NCBI GenBank assembly: GCA_005804885.1
Contig: SYOX01000387.1
Location: forward strand, 1-53,620
From: Pseudomonadota bacterium
GTDB taxonomy: Bacteria; Myxococcota_A; Bradymonadia; Bradymonadales; GCA-2716585
Length of the DNA stretch: 53,620 nt
Direction: 5' to 3'
Shown piece after piece: positions 1-8,750 of this stretch (positions within the stretch are counted from its first letter, which is position 1; the number at the start of each line of letters is the position of its first letter). Both the position numbers and the translations under genes were made by a program. The notes below the pieces were generated by a model that saw only the letters and a program-made list of their open reading frames with translations, was not told the DNA's origin and did no database searches.

Positions 1-1
1 C

Positions 2-2353
2 AACTTCAGCTTCGGGGATTACTTCAAGCGCGATGCGATCGCGATGGCCTGGGAGCTGCTCACGGGGGTCTACGGCATGGACCCTGATCGCCTGTGGGTG
101 TCGGTCTTCGAGGAGGACGACGAGGCCTATGATCTGTGGCGTCAGGCGGGCTTCCCGGAGGCGCGGCTCCAGCGGCTGGACGCCAAGGAGAACTTCTGGT
201 CGATGGGGCCTGTGGGGCCGTGCGGGCCGTGCTCGGAGCTGCATTACGATCTGGGGCCTGGGATGGGCTCGGACACGCGGGGGCCGGCCGGCGGCAGCGA
301 CCGCTACATGGAGATCTGGAACCTGGTCTTCATGCAGTTCGAGCAGCACGAGGACGGCAGCCGCACGAGCCTGCCGAGCCCGTCCATCGACACGGGCGCG
401 GGGTTGGAGCGCGTCACGGCGGTGCTCCAGGGCAAGCAGACCAACTGGGACACGGATCTCTTCGTGCCCTTGATCGGGCAGGTGGCCCAGCGGGCCGGGG
501 TGCGCTACGGGGGCGGCGGATCGGAGCAGGACGTGGCGATGCGGGTGATCGCCGACCACGCCCGGGCGACGGCCTTCTTGATCGCCGACGGCGTGATGCC
601 GGCCAACGACGGCCGGGGATATGTCCTGCGTCGGATCATGCGTCGGGCGATCCGCTACGGCGTCAAGCTGGGCTTCGAGGACCCCTTCCTCTTCGCCACG
701 GCCGCCGAGGTGATCGAGCGCTTCGGCGAGCCCTACCCCGGCCTGCGCGAGAGGGCGCAGTTCATCCACGAGGTCGTGCTGGGCGAGGAGGAGCGCTTCT
801 CGCGGACGCTTGAGCGGGGCACGCGGCTTCTGACCCGCGCGCTGGAGGGGCTCAAGGCCGGGGGTTCGCTGGACGGGGAGGTGGTCTTCGAGCTGAAGGA
901 CACCTACGGCTTCCCGGTGGACTTGACGCGCCTGATGGCCTCGGAGGGCGGCTTCACCATCGACGAGGCGCGCTTCGAGGCGCTGGAGGCCGAGCAGAAG
1001 GCGCGGGGGCGTGCGAACTGGAAGGGGTCCGGGCAGGAGGCCGTCGCGGGCCTGTGGTACGAGATCGCAGACGGGCAGGGGCAGACGCGCTTTACGGGCT
1101 ACGACCGGGTCGAGGACGTCTCGACGGTGGTGGCGCTGGTGAGGGTCGACGGCGAGGAGATCGAGCAGGTCGAGGCGCTCAAGGCGGGCCAGCGCGGGAT
1201 CGTGGTGGTGGATCGGACGCCCTTCTACGCGGAGTCCGGCGGTCAGGTCGGGGACACGGGGGCGCTCAGGAAGGCGGACGCGGCCTTCGAGGTCGCCGAC
1301 ACGACGAAGGCCTCGGGGCTCTTCTTGCACCACGGGGCGGTGGAGGCGGGGGCGATCGGCGTCGGGGACACGCTCCAGGCGTGCGCGGACGGGGCGCGGC
1401 GAGATCATACGCGGCGCAACCACACGGCGACGCACCTGGCCCACGCGGCGCTGCGGGAGGTGCTCGGTGATCACGTCCAGCAGAAGGGGTCGCTGGTCGG
1501 GCCGGGTCGCCTGCGCTTTGACTTCGCCCACCACCGGCCGATGACGGCCGAGGAGATCGCGCGGGTCGAGGACATCGTCAACGGCGAGATCCTCAAGGAC
1601 GCGCCGGTCAACACCGACCTCAAGGAGCTTGAGGCGGCGCGGGCGTCTGGCGCGATGGCGCTCTTTGGCGAGAAGTACGACGACGTGGTGCGGGTGGTGA
1701 CGGTGCCGGGCTTCTCGATCGAGCTGTGCGGCGGGACGCACGTCGGGGCCACGGGCCAGATCGGGGCCTTCACGATCACGTCCGAGGGCGGCGTCGCGGC
1801 AGGCGTGCGGCGGATCGAGGCGCAGACGGGGGTCGGGGCGCTGGCCCACGCGCGGCAGATCGCCGGCCAGCTGGAGTCCATCGCGGGCCTGCTCAAGACC
1901 TCGGCGGCGGGCGTGGTCGAGGCCGTCGCGCGGCTCCAGGATGAGCGCAAGGCGCTGCTGGCGGAGCTCGACGCGGTCAGGCGCGAGGCGGCCACCGCCG
2001 CCGCCGGGGACATGCTCTCGGGCGTGCGGGAGATCGGCGGGATCAAGGTGATCGCCGCGGAGTTCGAGGGCGATCTTCGCGAACAATCCGACAGGCTGCG
2101 GGACAAGCTGGGCAGCTCGCTGGTGGTCCTGGTCTCGCGCCGAGGTCCCAAGGTGCAGATCGTCGTGGCGGCCAGCAAGGACGTCGCGGGGGTGCGGATC
2201 AACGCCGGCGAGGTGCTGCGTGAGCTGGCCCCGATCGTCGGCGGCCGGGGCGGCGGCAGGCCGGATCTGGCCCAGGGCGGCGGGACCGACGCCGACGCCG
2301 TCCCCGCGATGCTTGAGCGCGCCTGGTCGCTGGTCGCCGAGCTGCTCTCCTGA
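2..2353 (+). CDS. alaS: Alanyl-tRNA synthetase, 5'-truncated by the window edge
   Basis: This enzyme charges tRNA-Ala in the cytoplasm and edits mischarged Ser/Gly. The frame is open from base 2, starting NFSFGDYFKRDAIAMAW, which is the conserved class II catalytic core (motif 1/2 region), so only the extreme N-terminus (roughly the first 100 residues) is missing. The editing domain is visible: the HTATHL zinc motif near 1429, a second conserved block near 1480-1540, and CGGTH near 1729. The C-terminal region ends with the Gly-rich GGRGGGRPDLAQGGG block typical of the C-Ala/DHHA1 domain. The length and order are normal for a bacterial AlaRS. The next gene starts 56 bp downstream on the same strand, so co-transcription with the glycosylase gene is possible. 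Identification is very secure. Confidence 0.98.
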   Translation, partial: NFSFGDYFKRDAIAMAWELLTGVYGMDPDRLWVSVFEEDDEAYDLWRQAGFPEARLQRLDAKENFWSMGPVGPCGPCSELHYDLGPGMGSDTRGPAGGSDRYMEIWNLVFMQFEQHEDGSRTSLPSPSIDTGAGLERVTAVLQGKQTNWDTDLFVPLIGQVAQRAGVRYGGGGSEQDVAMRVIADHARATAFLIADGVMPANDGRGYVLRRIMRRAIRYGVKLGFEDPFLFATAAEVIERFGEPYPGLRERAQFIHEVVLGEEERFSRTLERGTRLLTRALEGLKAGGSLDGEVVFELKDTYGFPVDLTRLMASEGGFTIDEARFEALEAEQKARGRANWKGSGQEAVAGLWYEIADGQGQTRFTGYDRVEDVSTVVALVRVDGEEIEQVEALKAGQRGIVVVDRTPFYAESGGQVGDTGALRKADAAFEVADTTKASGLFLHHGAVEAGAIGVGDTLQACADGARRDHTRRNHTATHLAHAALREVLGDHVQQKGSLVGPGRLRFDFAHHRPMTAEEIARVEDIVNGEILKDAPVNTDLKELEAARASGAMALFGEKYDDVVRVVTVPGFSIELCGGTHVGATGQIGAFTITSEGGVAAGVRRIEAQTGVGALAHARQIAGQLESIAGLLKTSAAGVVEAVARLQDERKALLAELDAVRREAATAAAGDMLSGVREIGGIKVIAAEFEGDLREQSDRLRDKLGSSLVVLVSRRGPKVQIVVAASKDVAGVRINAGEVLRELAPIVGGRGGGRPDLAQGGGTDADAVPAMLERAWSLVAELLS

Positions 2354-2409
2354 TCGTCGACAGGGCGGCGCGCTCGTCGGGCGCCGCCGCGCGAGCGCCG
2401 AGGTCCGCC

Positions 2410-3249
2410 ATGCCCGAGTTCCCCGAGGTCAACGTCCAGATCCGCTACCTGCGAGAGCGCTGCGTCGGCTGGACCATCGACCGCTTCGGCTACCGCTGGC
2501 CGCGGCACTTCAAGAAGCAGCCCCGCGAGGGCCGCGAGGCCATCCTGTCGGCCTTCTTCGAAGGCAACACGATCGAGGGGGTCACCCAGCGCGGCAAACA
2601 CATCATCCTCAAGACGCCCCGCGGGCTGGCGACCTGCCACCTCATGCTCAAGGGGCGCTGGAGCGTCGACGCGGACCCCTTCGTCTGTCGCTACCCCCAC
2701 TACCTGGAGCCGCCCGAGGCCAGATCCTGCACCTTCTGGGTCGAGGGCGGGGAGGGCCGGCTCGGGCTCTACGATCCTGAGAACTGGGCGGGCCTCGAGA
2801 TCCACCCCGGCGTGAGCGATCCGGCCGCGGTGGACGTCCTGGCGGACCTCGGCCCCGAGGTCGCGGTCTTCCCCGAGACGGACCCGGCCTTCGCGACCCC
2901 GTGGTCCGTCGAGGCGTTTGGCGCCCGCGCCGCCCGAAGCGGCCACCCGATCAAGCTCTTCCTGCTGGATCAGAAGCGCCAGAGCGGCCTCGGGAACCGC
3001 TACGTGGCCGAGGCGCTCTACGAGGCGCGCGTCTCGCCCCACCGGCCTGCCCGCGACCTCTCGGCCGAGGAGCTGTCGCGCGTCGTGTCGGCCTCCCAGG
3101 CGGTGTTGCGCCGGGCCATCGACGCCGACCTCGATTACGACGCGATCATCCAGGTCTACAAGCGCGAGCGCGACCCGCTGGGCAACCCGGTGCGGAGCGA
3201 CGAGATCGGCAAGCGCGACTCCTGGTGGGTGCCCGCCCTCCAGAGCTGA
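2410..3249 (+). CDS. Fpg/Nei-family DNA glycosylase with a cysteine-free finger
   Basis: A 279-aa protein beginning MPEFPEV, the hallmark N-terminus of Fpg (MutM)/Nei glycosylases, in which Pro2 is the Schiff-base nucleophile and Glu3 is catalytic. These enzymes excise oxidised bases and nick the abasic site. RGKHIILKT near residues 62-70 matches the conserved RxGK block, and the central helix-two-turn-helix region (QSGLGNRYVAEALYEARVSP) is clear. The C-terminus aligns to the family zinc finger, but all four cysteines are gone: the usual GxPCxxCG position reads GNPVRSDEI, and the final gRsTxyCPxCQ reads KRDSWWVPALQS. The finger Arg is kept. This resembles the 'zincless finger' of NEIL1-type proteins. 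Substrate choice (8-oxoG or oxidised pyrimidines) cannot be decided from the sequence. Confidence 0.9.
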   Translation: MPEFPEVNVQIRYLRERCVGWTIDRFGYRWPRHFKKQPREGREAILSAFFEGNTIEGVTQRGKHIILKTPRGLATCHLMLKGRWSVDADPFVCRYPHYLEPPEARSCTFWVEGGEGRLGLYDPENWAGLEIHPGVSDPAAVDVLADLGPEVAVFPETDPAFATPWSVEAFGARAARSGHPIKLFLLDQKRQSGLGNRYVAEALYEARVSPHRPARDLSAEELSRVVSASQAVLRRAIDADLDYDAIIQVYKRERDPLGNPVRSDEIGKRDSWWVPALQS

Positions 3250-3330
3250 GGCCTCGGTCGCGCGGTCGGGCTTGCCAAACCTAATGCCGGTGGTCACCTC
3301 GTAGAGCACAACCCTCAAGGAGTCCCGCTC

Positions 3331-6300
3331 ATGACGCTGCACCGAAGCCCCCTGGACGCGCTCCCCTTTGTCGACATCCCTCGCGGCGAGACGGCGATCG
3401 AGCTGTCCAGCCTCGACATCCAGGCCGTCATCAAGGGGGTCTTCGCCGAGACGACCTGGACGATGCGCTTCTACAACCCGAACGCGCGGCCGCTGGAGGG
3501 CTCGCTGGTCTTCCCGCTGCCGGACGGCGCGGCGGTCTGCGGCTACGCGCTGGACGTCAACGGCCGCCTGGTCGACGGCGTGATCGTGCCGAAGCAGGAG
3601 GCGCGCCGCATCCTCGAGGCGGAGGTGCGCAAGGGCGTCGATCCCGGGCTGGTCGAGCAGGTCCAGGGCAATGTCTACCGAACCCGGATCTACCCGCTGC
3701 CGGCGCGCGGCTCCCGCACCGTGCGGATCACCTGCGTCAGCGACCTGACGGTGCGCGACAGAGCGGCGGCGTGGCACCTGCCCTTGAACTTCGCCGCCGA
3801 TCTCAAGGCGGTCACGCTCAAGGTCGAGGTGGTCCAGCCGCCTGTGGCGCCGACGATCTCGGGCGGGATCGGCAACCTGACGATGAGCCGCTGGGGGGAG
3901 CGCTGGGTGGCCGAGGCCACGCTGTCGCGCGGCGTGGCCTGCGACGATCTGAGCGTCCGGCTGCCCGATCTGCCCGACACCTTCGTGGCGACCGAGCGGG
4001 CCGAGGACGGCGCGGTCGTCTTCGCGATCAGCGAGCGCCTGCCGGCCGAGGTCGCCGCGCCCTGGTCGCCGCGCCGGATCGCCATCGCCTGGGACGCCTC
4101 GGGCAGCTGCGGCGAGGGCCGTCGGTCCGTGGAGCTCATCGAGGCGCTGGCGAGGCGGTGGCCGGAGCTTCACGTCGAGCTGGTGGTCTTTCGGGACGTG
4201 GTCGATCCGACCCCGAGGTCGTTCACGATCTCGGGCGGCCGCGCCGACGGCCTCATCGCCGCGCTGGAGGCCTTGCCCCGCGACGGCGGCACGCGCCTGT
4301 CGGCGCTCGACCTCTCGACGGCGCCGGGCGGCGCCGAGGCCTGGCTCCTCTTCTCGGACGGCATGGCGACGCTCGGCGAAGGGCTGCCGAAGTTCGGCGG
4401 GCTGCCGGTCTTCACCATCACGTCGCAAGCCAGCTGCAACAGCGCCCTGCTCAAGCACCTCGCCCTTCAGACCGGCGCGACCTTCACGAACCTCTTGAGG
4501 ATCGACGTGGCGCAGGCCGCCGCGTCGATCCGACCCCGGGCGGGCGCGGTGATCGCCGCGCAGTCCGGCTGCGCCGACGTCCACACCCGCGTCGACGGCG
4601 GCCGGATCACGGTCCTGGGGCGCCTCGTCGACCAGGACGGCTCCATCTCCATCGGCAAGGGCGCCTCGCCCGTCTACCTGAGCGCCGCTGCGGCCACGCC
4701 CGGAGCCATCGTCGCTCGCGGCTGGGCGGCGATGGAGATCGCGGCGGTCGAGGCGCGGGGGGACAGCGGCGGCGAGGCGCTGGCGCTCGGTCGGCGCTTC
4801 GGGATCGTGACCTCGGGGTCCTCGCTGCTGGTGCTGGAGAGCCTTGAGCAATACCTGGAGTACGACATCGAGCCCCCCGCCTCGCTGCCGGACATGCGCA
4901 CCGCCTGGGCCGCACGGCGGCGGCAGAAGGACCACGAGGGCGAGAACAAGAAGGCGCGCCAGATCAACAGCGTGCTGGCGCTTTGGAAGACGCGTGTTCA
5001 GTGGTTTGAGACGGACTTCACCCCGGCTCCTGCGCAGGAGAAGCTCAAGCAAAGATCCGCCGGGTCCCCCAGCGCCACGGGCTCCTTCGGCGCCGTGGGG
5101 GGGGCGCCCCCGCCCCGACCTGGCTCGCCGCCCGCGATGGCGGCGCCCATGGCGGTGCCCATGGCGGCGCCCATGCCCGCCCGCGCGTTGTCGCCGATGG
5201 CCCCGATGGCGCCCGTCTACGACGCGTGTGAGGCAGAGCCGGATTCCTCAAGCGCGGTCGGCGCCTCGATGGACTTCATGGAGGCCGAGGTCAGCCGCGG
5301 GGACCGATCCCGATCAAGGGAGATCGCCTCGGACGGCGGCGAAGGCGGCCGCGACAGCCAGGGCAGCCGCGGGGCGTCGGTCCGCATCCAGGCCTGGGAG
5401 CCCACCGCGCCCTACCTCGAGGCGATGCGCCGCGCGGCCGAGGGCGGCGCCTACGCCGCCTACGTCCAGGCGCGCCCGCAGTGGCAGGCCAGCCCGGCCT
5501 TCTTCCTCGACTGCGCCGACCTGCTCTTGAGCAAGGGCCCCGCTCAGGAGGGCCTGCGCGTCCTGACGAACCTGCTGGAGCTTGGCCTGGACGACCCGGC
5601 CCTGATGCGCATGGCCGCCTGGAGGGCCCAGCAGGCCGGCGCCCTCGATCTGGCCGTCGAGATCTTCGAGCGCGTCCTGAAGCTGCGCGACGACGAGCCG
5701 CAGTCCCACCGGGATCTGGCGCTCGCCCTCGGGCAGCGCTGGGAGGCCAGGGGTCAGGCCGAGGACGCGATGAGGGCGATGACGCTGCTCGTCACCGTGG
5801 TCATGGGCAGCTGGGATCGCTTCCCCGAGATCGAGATCATCGCTCTGATGGAGCTCAACCAGCTCATCGACCGCGCCCGCCGGGCGGGCCTCCAGGCCCC
5901 CGCAGACCTCGACCCCAGGCTGATCAAGGCCCTCGATCTGGACCTGCGCATCAGCATGTCCTGGGACGCCGACCTGACCGACGTCGATCTGCACGTCTAC
6001 GAGCCCGACGGCAGCCACGCCTTCTACGGCAACCTGCGCACCCCGGCCGGCGGGCTGGCCTCGCGCGACTTCCGCCAGGGCTACGGCCCCGAGGAGTACG
6101 TCATCCGCAAGGCGCTCCCCGGCCGGTACACCATCAAGGCCCATTACTACGGCTCCTCCCAGCAGGCCGTCTGCGGACCCTGCACCGTCATCGTCCAGGT
6201 CTTCACCCACTACGGGCGGCCCGAGCAGACGCGCCAGACCCTGACGCTGAGGCTCGACAGGCCCAGCGATCAGGTCCTCGTCGGCGAGATCGACTTCGCC

Positions 6301-6540
6301 GCTGCGATCCCGACGAACCCGTCGGTGAGAGGCTGGAGGGCGACCTTCGAGCGCCTGCGCCGAGGCATGTCCGCCGGCGAGGTCAAGGCGATCCTCGGCG
6401 ATCCCCAGGACATCCAGGGGGACGAGGCCGTCGTCCTCGTCTACCGACCCGAGCCCGGGATCACCGTCCACGCCCATCTGGCCCCTCGCCTTACCACAGT
6501 CCGCCTCGTGACCGAGGGCGCCGAGATCGATCTGATCTGA
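3331..6540 (+). CDS. VIT and vWA domain protein with TPR-like region, DUF2135 and BamE-like tail
   Basis: A 1069-aa protein. Residues about 10-140 are a VIT (vault/inter-alpha-trypsin) domain. Residues about 245-410 are a von Willebrand A domain with the metal-site motif DASGS, a following GGT and LLFSDG. A low-complexity Ala/Met/Pro linker (about 580-640) follows. A helical TPR-like region (about 690-830) leads into a DUF2135 domain starting near SMSWDADLTDVDLHVYEPDG (about 870-985). The last 60 residues (LRRGMSAGEVKAILGDPQD) resemble BamE/SmpA outer-membrane assembly domains; that last match is my inference. No N-terminal signal peptide is visible. AAGGAG lies 8 nt before the ATG. Metal-dependent protein binding is likely, but the partner is unknown. 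A perfect hairpin lies 10 bp after the stop. Confidence 0.85.
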   Translation: MTLHRSPLDALPFVDIPRGETAIELSSLDIQAVIKGVFAETTWTMRFYNPNARPLEGSLVFPLPDGAAVCGYALDVNGRLVDGVIVPKQEARRILEAEVRKGVDPGLVEQVQGNVYRTRIYPLPARGSRTVRITCVSDLTVRDRAAAWHLPLNFAADLKAVTLKVEVVQPPVAPTISGGIGNLTMSRWGERWVAEATLSRGVACDDLSVRLPDLPDTFVATERAEDGAVVFAISERLPAEVAAPWSPRRIAIAWDASGSCGEGRRSVELIEALARRWPELHVELVVFRDVVDPTPRSFTISGGRADGLIAALEALPRDGGTRLSALDLSTAPGGAEAWLLFSDGMATLGEGLPKFGGLPVFTITSQASCNSALLKHLALQTGATFTNLLRIDVAQAAASIRPRAGAVIAAQSGCADVHTRVDGGRITVLGRLVDQDGSISIGKGASPVYLSAAAATPGAIVARGWAAMEIAAVEARGDSGGEALALGRRFGIVTSGSSLLVLESLEQYLEYDIEPPASLPDMRTAWAARRRQKDHEGENKKARQINSVLALWKTRVQWFETDFTPAPAQEKLKQRSAGSPSATGSFGAVGGAPPPRPGSPPAMAAPMAVPMAAPMPARALSPMAPMAPVYDACEAEPDSSSAVGASMDFMEAEVSRGDRSRSREIASDGGEGGRDSQGSRGASVRIQAWEPTAPYLEAMRRAAEGGAYAAYVQARPQWQASPAFFLDCADLLLSKGPAQEGLRVLTNLLELGLDDPALMRMAAWRAQQAGALDLAVEIFERVLKLRDDEPQSHRDLALALGQRWEARGQAEDAMRAMTLLVTVVMGSWDRFPEIEIIALMELNQLIDRARRAGLQAPADLDPRLIKALDLDLRISMSWDADLTDVDLHVYEPDGSHAFYGNLRTPAGGLASRDFRQGYGPEEYVIRKALPGRYTIKAHYYGSSQQAVCGPCTVIVQVFTHYGRPEQTRQTLTLRLDRPSDQVLVGEIDFAAAIPTNPSVRGWRATFERLRRGMSAGEVKAILGDPQDIQGDEAVVLVYRPEPGITVHAHLAPRLTTVRLVTEGAEIDLI

Positions 6541-6550
6541 CGCGCCACGA

Positions 6551-6580
6551 GGCGCTTGATCCTGATGAGGATCAAGCGCC
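6551..6580 (+). terminator. Perfect 13-bp hairpin after the VIT/vWA gene
   Basis: GGCGCTTGATCCT and AGGATCAAGCGCC are exact inverted repeats around the loop GATG, starting 10 bp past the stop codon. A run of seven T lies 22 bp further on (6603-6609), too far for a classical intrinsic terminator. The 13-bp string GCGCCACGAGGCG also occurs on both sides of the hairpin as a direct repeat. Termination or RNA 3'-end protection is the likely role. Confidence 0.55.
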
Positions 6581-6688
6581 ACGAGGCGGACACCTTGGCG
6601 ACTTTTTTTGCGCGGCAGGTCGAGTCCTGGCGAAAGTCTGCTATAAAGGTGTTGGCTGGTGCGCGCTCTTGAACGTCGTGGGTGTCAG

Positions 6689-8317
6689 ATGCACAACACG
6701 AGCTTCCTGTTTCGCCCCGCGGGCCTCCTCCTGACGGCGTCGCTTTTGTCCTCGTGCGTGGCCGACATGCCCGAGCCCGAGGCCTTCGACGAGGTGACCT
6801 TCACGGAGGACGAGCCGGTCACCCCGGAGGCCCAGGCGGCGGTCGAGAAGGCCGCGACCTGCTCGAACCGCTGGCAGCCGGCCGACAGGTCCCGAGATGT
6901 CTCCTACGACAGCGCAGGGAGCCGCTGCAGCGGGGGCGCGACCAACGGCGCGGTGGTCCTGGGCGACTACATCCGGGAGCACTTCGGGCACCTGATGAAC
7001 CAGAGTGTGGATGGCCGCGGCGTCCAGATCTACAACTGCCGCACGGTGCGCGGCGGCCAGTCGCTGTCGCTGCACTCCGAAGGCCGCGCCGTCGATCTCT
7101 TCATCCCCACGCTGAGCGGCGGCAACTCCAACAACGCCAAGGGCGACGTGATCGCCAACTGGCTCATCGAGAACGCCGAGCGCATCGGCGTCCAGCTCAT
7201 CATCTGGGACCGGACGGTGTGGAACGCCTCGCGCTCGCCCCAGCAGCGCTGCTACAGCGGCGCCCATCCCCACAACGATCACATCCACGTCGAGCTGACC
7301 CGTGCCGGGGCCAGCCGACAGACCGCCTTCTTCAGAGATTTGAGCGCTGGGCTCGATCCCGCGCCCAACGATCCCGCGCCCGACGATCCGGCTCCGAACG
7401 ACCCGGCCCCCAACGATCCAGCCCCCAACGACCCCGCGCCCTCCCCCGTGAGCGACTGGATCAGCGAGCCCTGCCGACAGGACGCCGACTGCGCCTTCTC
7501 GTCCTCGGGTGTGCGCGCCGCCTGCTTCCGAGACCACGGGCCGGCCGACGGCGTGGGCTTCTGCACCCTGGCCTGCCAGGGCTTCTGCCCCGACAAGGCC
7601 AACCACGCCACGACCTTCTGCGTCAGCGCCGCGGACCTCGGCGGCCGCAGCGGGCGCGGCGCTTGCGTCCAGCAGTCCGCCGCGCTCAACCGCCAGTGCG
7701 CCGGCCTGACCGGCCAGACCGATCTGCCGCTGGGCCGCTTCGTGGGCACCTCGGGCGCGTCTCAAGCGACCCGCGAGGTCTGCGTCCCCGTCGAGCTCCT
7801 CGAACGCCCCGAGCCCGCGCCCGAGCCGCAGCCCACTCCTGAACCCGATCCCGACCCCGCCGGCAACGGCGGGATCTGCCAGGACGGCGACATGCCGCTG
7901 GGCGAGAACGGCCAGTCCTGCGGCGGCTTCCCCGCCGAGCACTGGCGCTGCGCCTGCAGCGCCACCCTGAGCGCCCCCGTCTCCCAGGTCTGCCGCTCGG
8001 GCCGCTGGCTGAACTACCAGGCCAACCCCCGCGACTGCTCAAGCTGCAGCGGCAGCTACTCCTCGGCCTGCGAGCCCGGCCCGCCGCCCTCCACGGGCAA
8101 CGGGGGGGTCTGCTCGGACGCGTCCCTGCCCTTGAGCCAGAACGGCGCCTCCTGCGTGGGCTTCACCGAGAACCACTGGCGCTGCGCCTGCGACAGCCGC
8201 TTCGAAGAGGCCACCTCCGAGGTCTGCCGCTCGGGCCGCTGGGTCACCTACGACACCAACCCGCGCGACTGCTCCCGCTGCAACGGCGCCTACACCTCCG
8301 GCTGCGAAGGCCGCTGA
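6689..8317 (+). CDS. Lipoprotein with M15/extensin-like zinc peptidase domain and Cys-rich repeats
   Basis: A 542-aa protein. I take the ATG at 6689, because the longer in-frame start would put ten charged residues before a clean lipoprotein signal (hydrophobic core ending LLSSC). Residues about 45-215 carry a D-Ala-D-Ala carboxypeptidase/extensin-like fold: SLHSEGRAVDLF gives the metal His and Asp, and HPHNDHIHVEL gives the last His. This suggests peptidoglycan or cell-wall hydrolysis outside the cytoplasm. Six DPAPN pentapeptides (7355-7444) link it to a Cys-rich region. Two copies of a roughly 65-residue Cys module follow near the C-terminus, each with HWRCAC and VCRSGRW. Function of the repeats is unknown; cell-surface binding is a guess. 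TATAAA at 6642-6647 may be a -10 element, but no good -35 is seen. Confidence 0.82.
   Translation: MHNTSFLFRPAGLLLTASLLSSCVADMPEPEAFDEVTFTEDEPVTPEAQAAVEKAATCSNRWQPADRSRDVSYDSAGSRCSGGATNGAVVLGDYIREHFGHLMNQSVDGRGVQIYNCRTVRGGQSLSLHSEGRAVDLFIPTLSGGNSNNAKGDVIANWLIENAERIGVQLIIWDRTVWNASRSPQQRCYSGAHPHNDHIHVELTRAGASRQTAFFRDLSAGLDPAPNDPAPDDPAPNDPAPNDPAPNDPAPSPVSDWISEPCRQDADCAFSSSGVRAACFRDHGPADGVGFCTLACQGFCPDKANHATTFCVSAADLGGRSGRGACVQQSAALNRQCAGLTGQTDLPLGRFVGTSGASQATREVCVPVELLERPEPAPEPQPTPEPDPDPAGNGGICQDGDMPLGENGQSCGGFPAEHWRCACSATLSAPVSQVCRSGRWLNYQANPRDCSSCSGSYSSACEPGPPPSTGNGGVCSDASLPLSQNGASCVGFTENHWRCACDSRFEEATSEVCRSGRWVTYDTNPRDCSRCNGAYTSGCEGR
7355..7444 (+). repeat. Six 15-bp units encoding a DPAPN linker
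   Basis: Six in-frame 15-bp units of the type GATCCCGCGCCCAAC encode a Pro/Ala/Asp/Asn linker between the peptidase domain and the Cys-rich modules. The units differ mainly at third codon positions, so the peptide is better conserved than the DNA. Confidence 0.9.
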
Positions 8318-8332
8318 GACGCCGCGGTTCCG

Positions 8333-8429
8333 CCGACGCTCGGTCGATCCGCCGACGCTCGGTCGATCCGCCGACGTCAGGGCGATCCGCCGACGCTCAG
8401 AGCAGCCATCCGACGCTCAGCACGATCCG
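8333..8429. repeat. 19-bp tandem repeat derived from the end of the oxygenase gene
   Basis: Units of the form CCGACGCTCGGTCGATCCG start at 8333, 8352 and 8371. Related 20-bp units follow at 8390 and 8410. The last two lie inside the 3' end of the minus-strand oxygenase gene, where they encode its final residues (RIVLSVGWLL). The array fills the gap between two convergent genes. Confidence 0.8.
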
Positions 8430-8750
8430 CGTCCCCTCATCGATCCGCGTCACGGCGTGTTCGACCATGTCGGGCCTGAAGAGGTTGATGCGCCTCGACG
8501 AGAAGATCGCCCCCTCGCACACGAAGCGACCCCCTCGGCGCGCCTCGCGCAGCACCACGTTGAGCCTGAAGTGCCTCCCCGATGTCACGGGGTCGCGGTG
8601 CGGCGGGATGTGCGTCCCCTCCCCATACCTCAGAAGGTAGCAGTCCACCGGGATCGGCCTCAAGCCCTCGAAGATCAACATCTTCTCGTAGCCTGTCCCC
8701 TGTCGACCGCCAGTCCATCGAAAATGTCGCTGGTCTTTGTCCGTCTTCAT
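8397..8750 (-). CDS. Small 2OG-Fe(II) oxygenase
   Basis: A 117-aa protein with the double-stranded beta-helix iron site: H51 and D53 in PPHRDP, H98 in MVEHAV, and R108 (GTRIVLS) to bind 2-oxoglutarate. Members of this fold hydroxylate proteins, nucleic acids or small molecules; the substrate is not evident. The length is short but all metal and cosubstrate ligands are present. Its ATG overlaps the stop of the upstream serine hydrolase (ATGA), so the two are probably translated together. The 3' end runs into a 19-bp tandem repeat. Confidence 0.82.
   Translation of the reverse strand: MKTDKDQRHFRWTGGRQGTGYEKMLIFEGLRPIPVDCYLLRYGEGTHIPPHRDPVTSGRHFRLNVVLREARRGGRFVCEGAIFSSRRINLFRPDMVEHAVTRIDEGTRIVLSVGWLL

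Noticed and set aside
1471..5052. A 1193-aa open frame on the minus strand
   Set aside because: It lies opposite alaS, the glycosylase and the VIT/vWA gene. It is a shadow of high-GC codon use, with no domain.
6551..6609. Classical rho-independent terminator
   Set aside because: The hairpin is perfect, but the T-run is 22 bp away; I list it only as a hairpin with possible terminator function.
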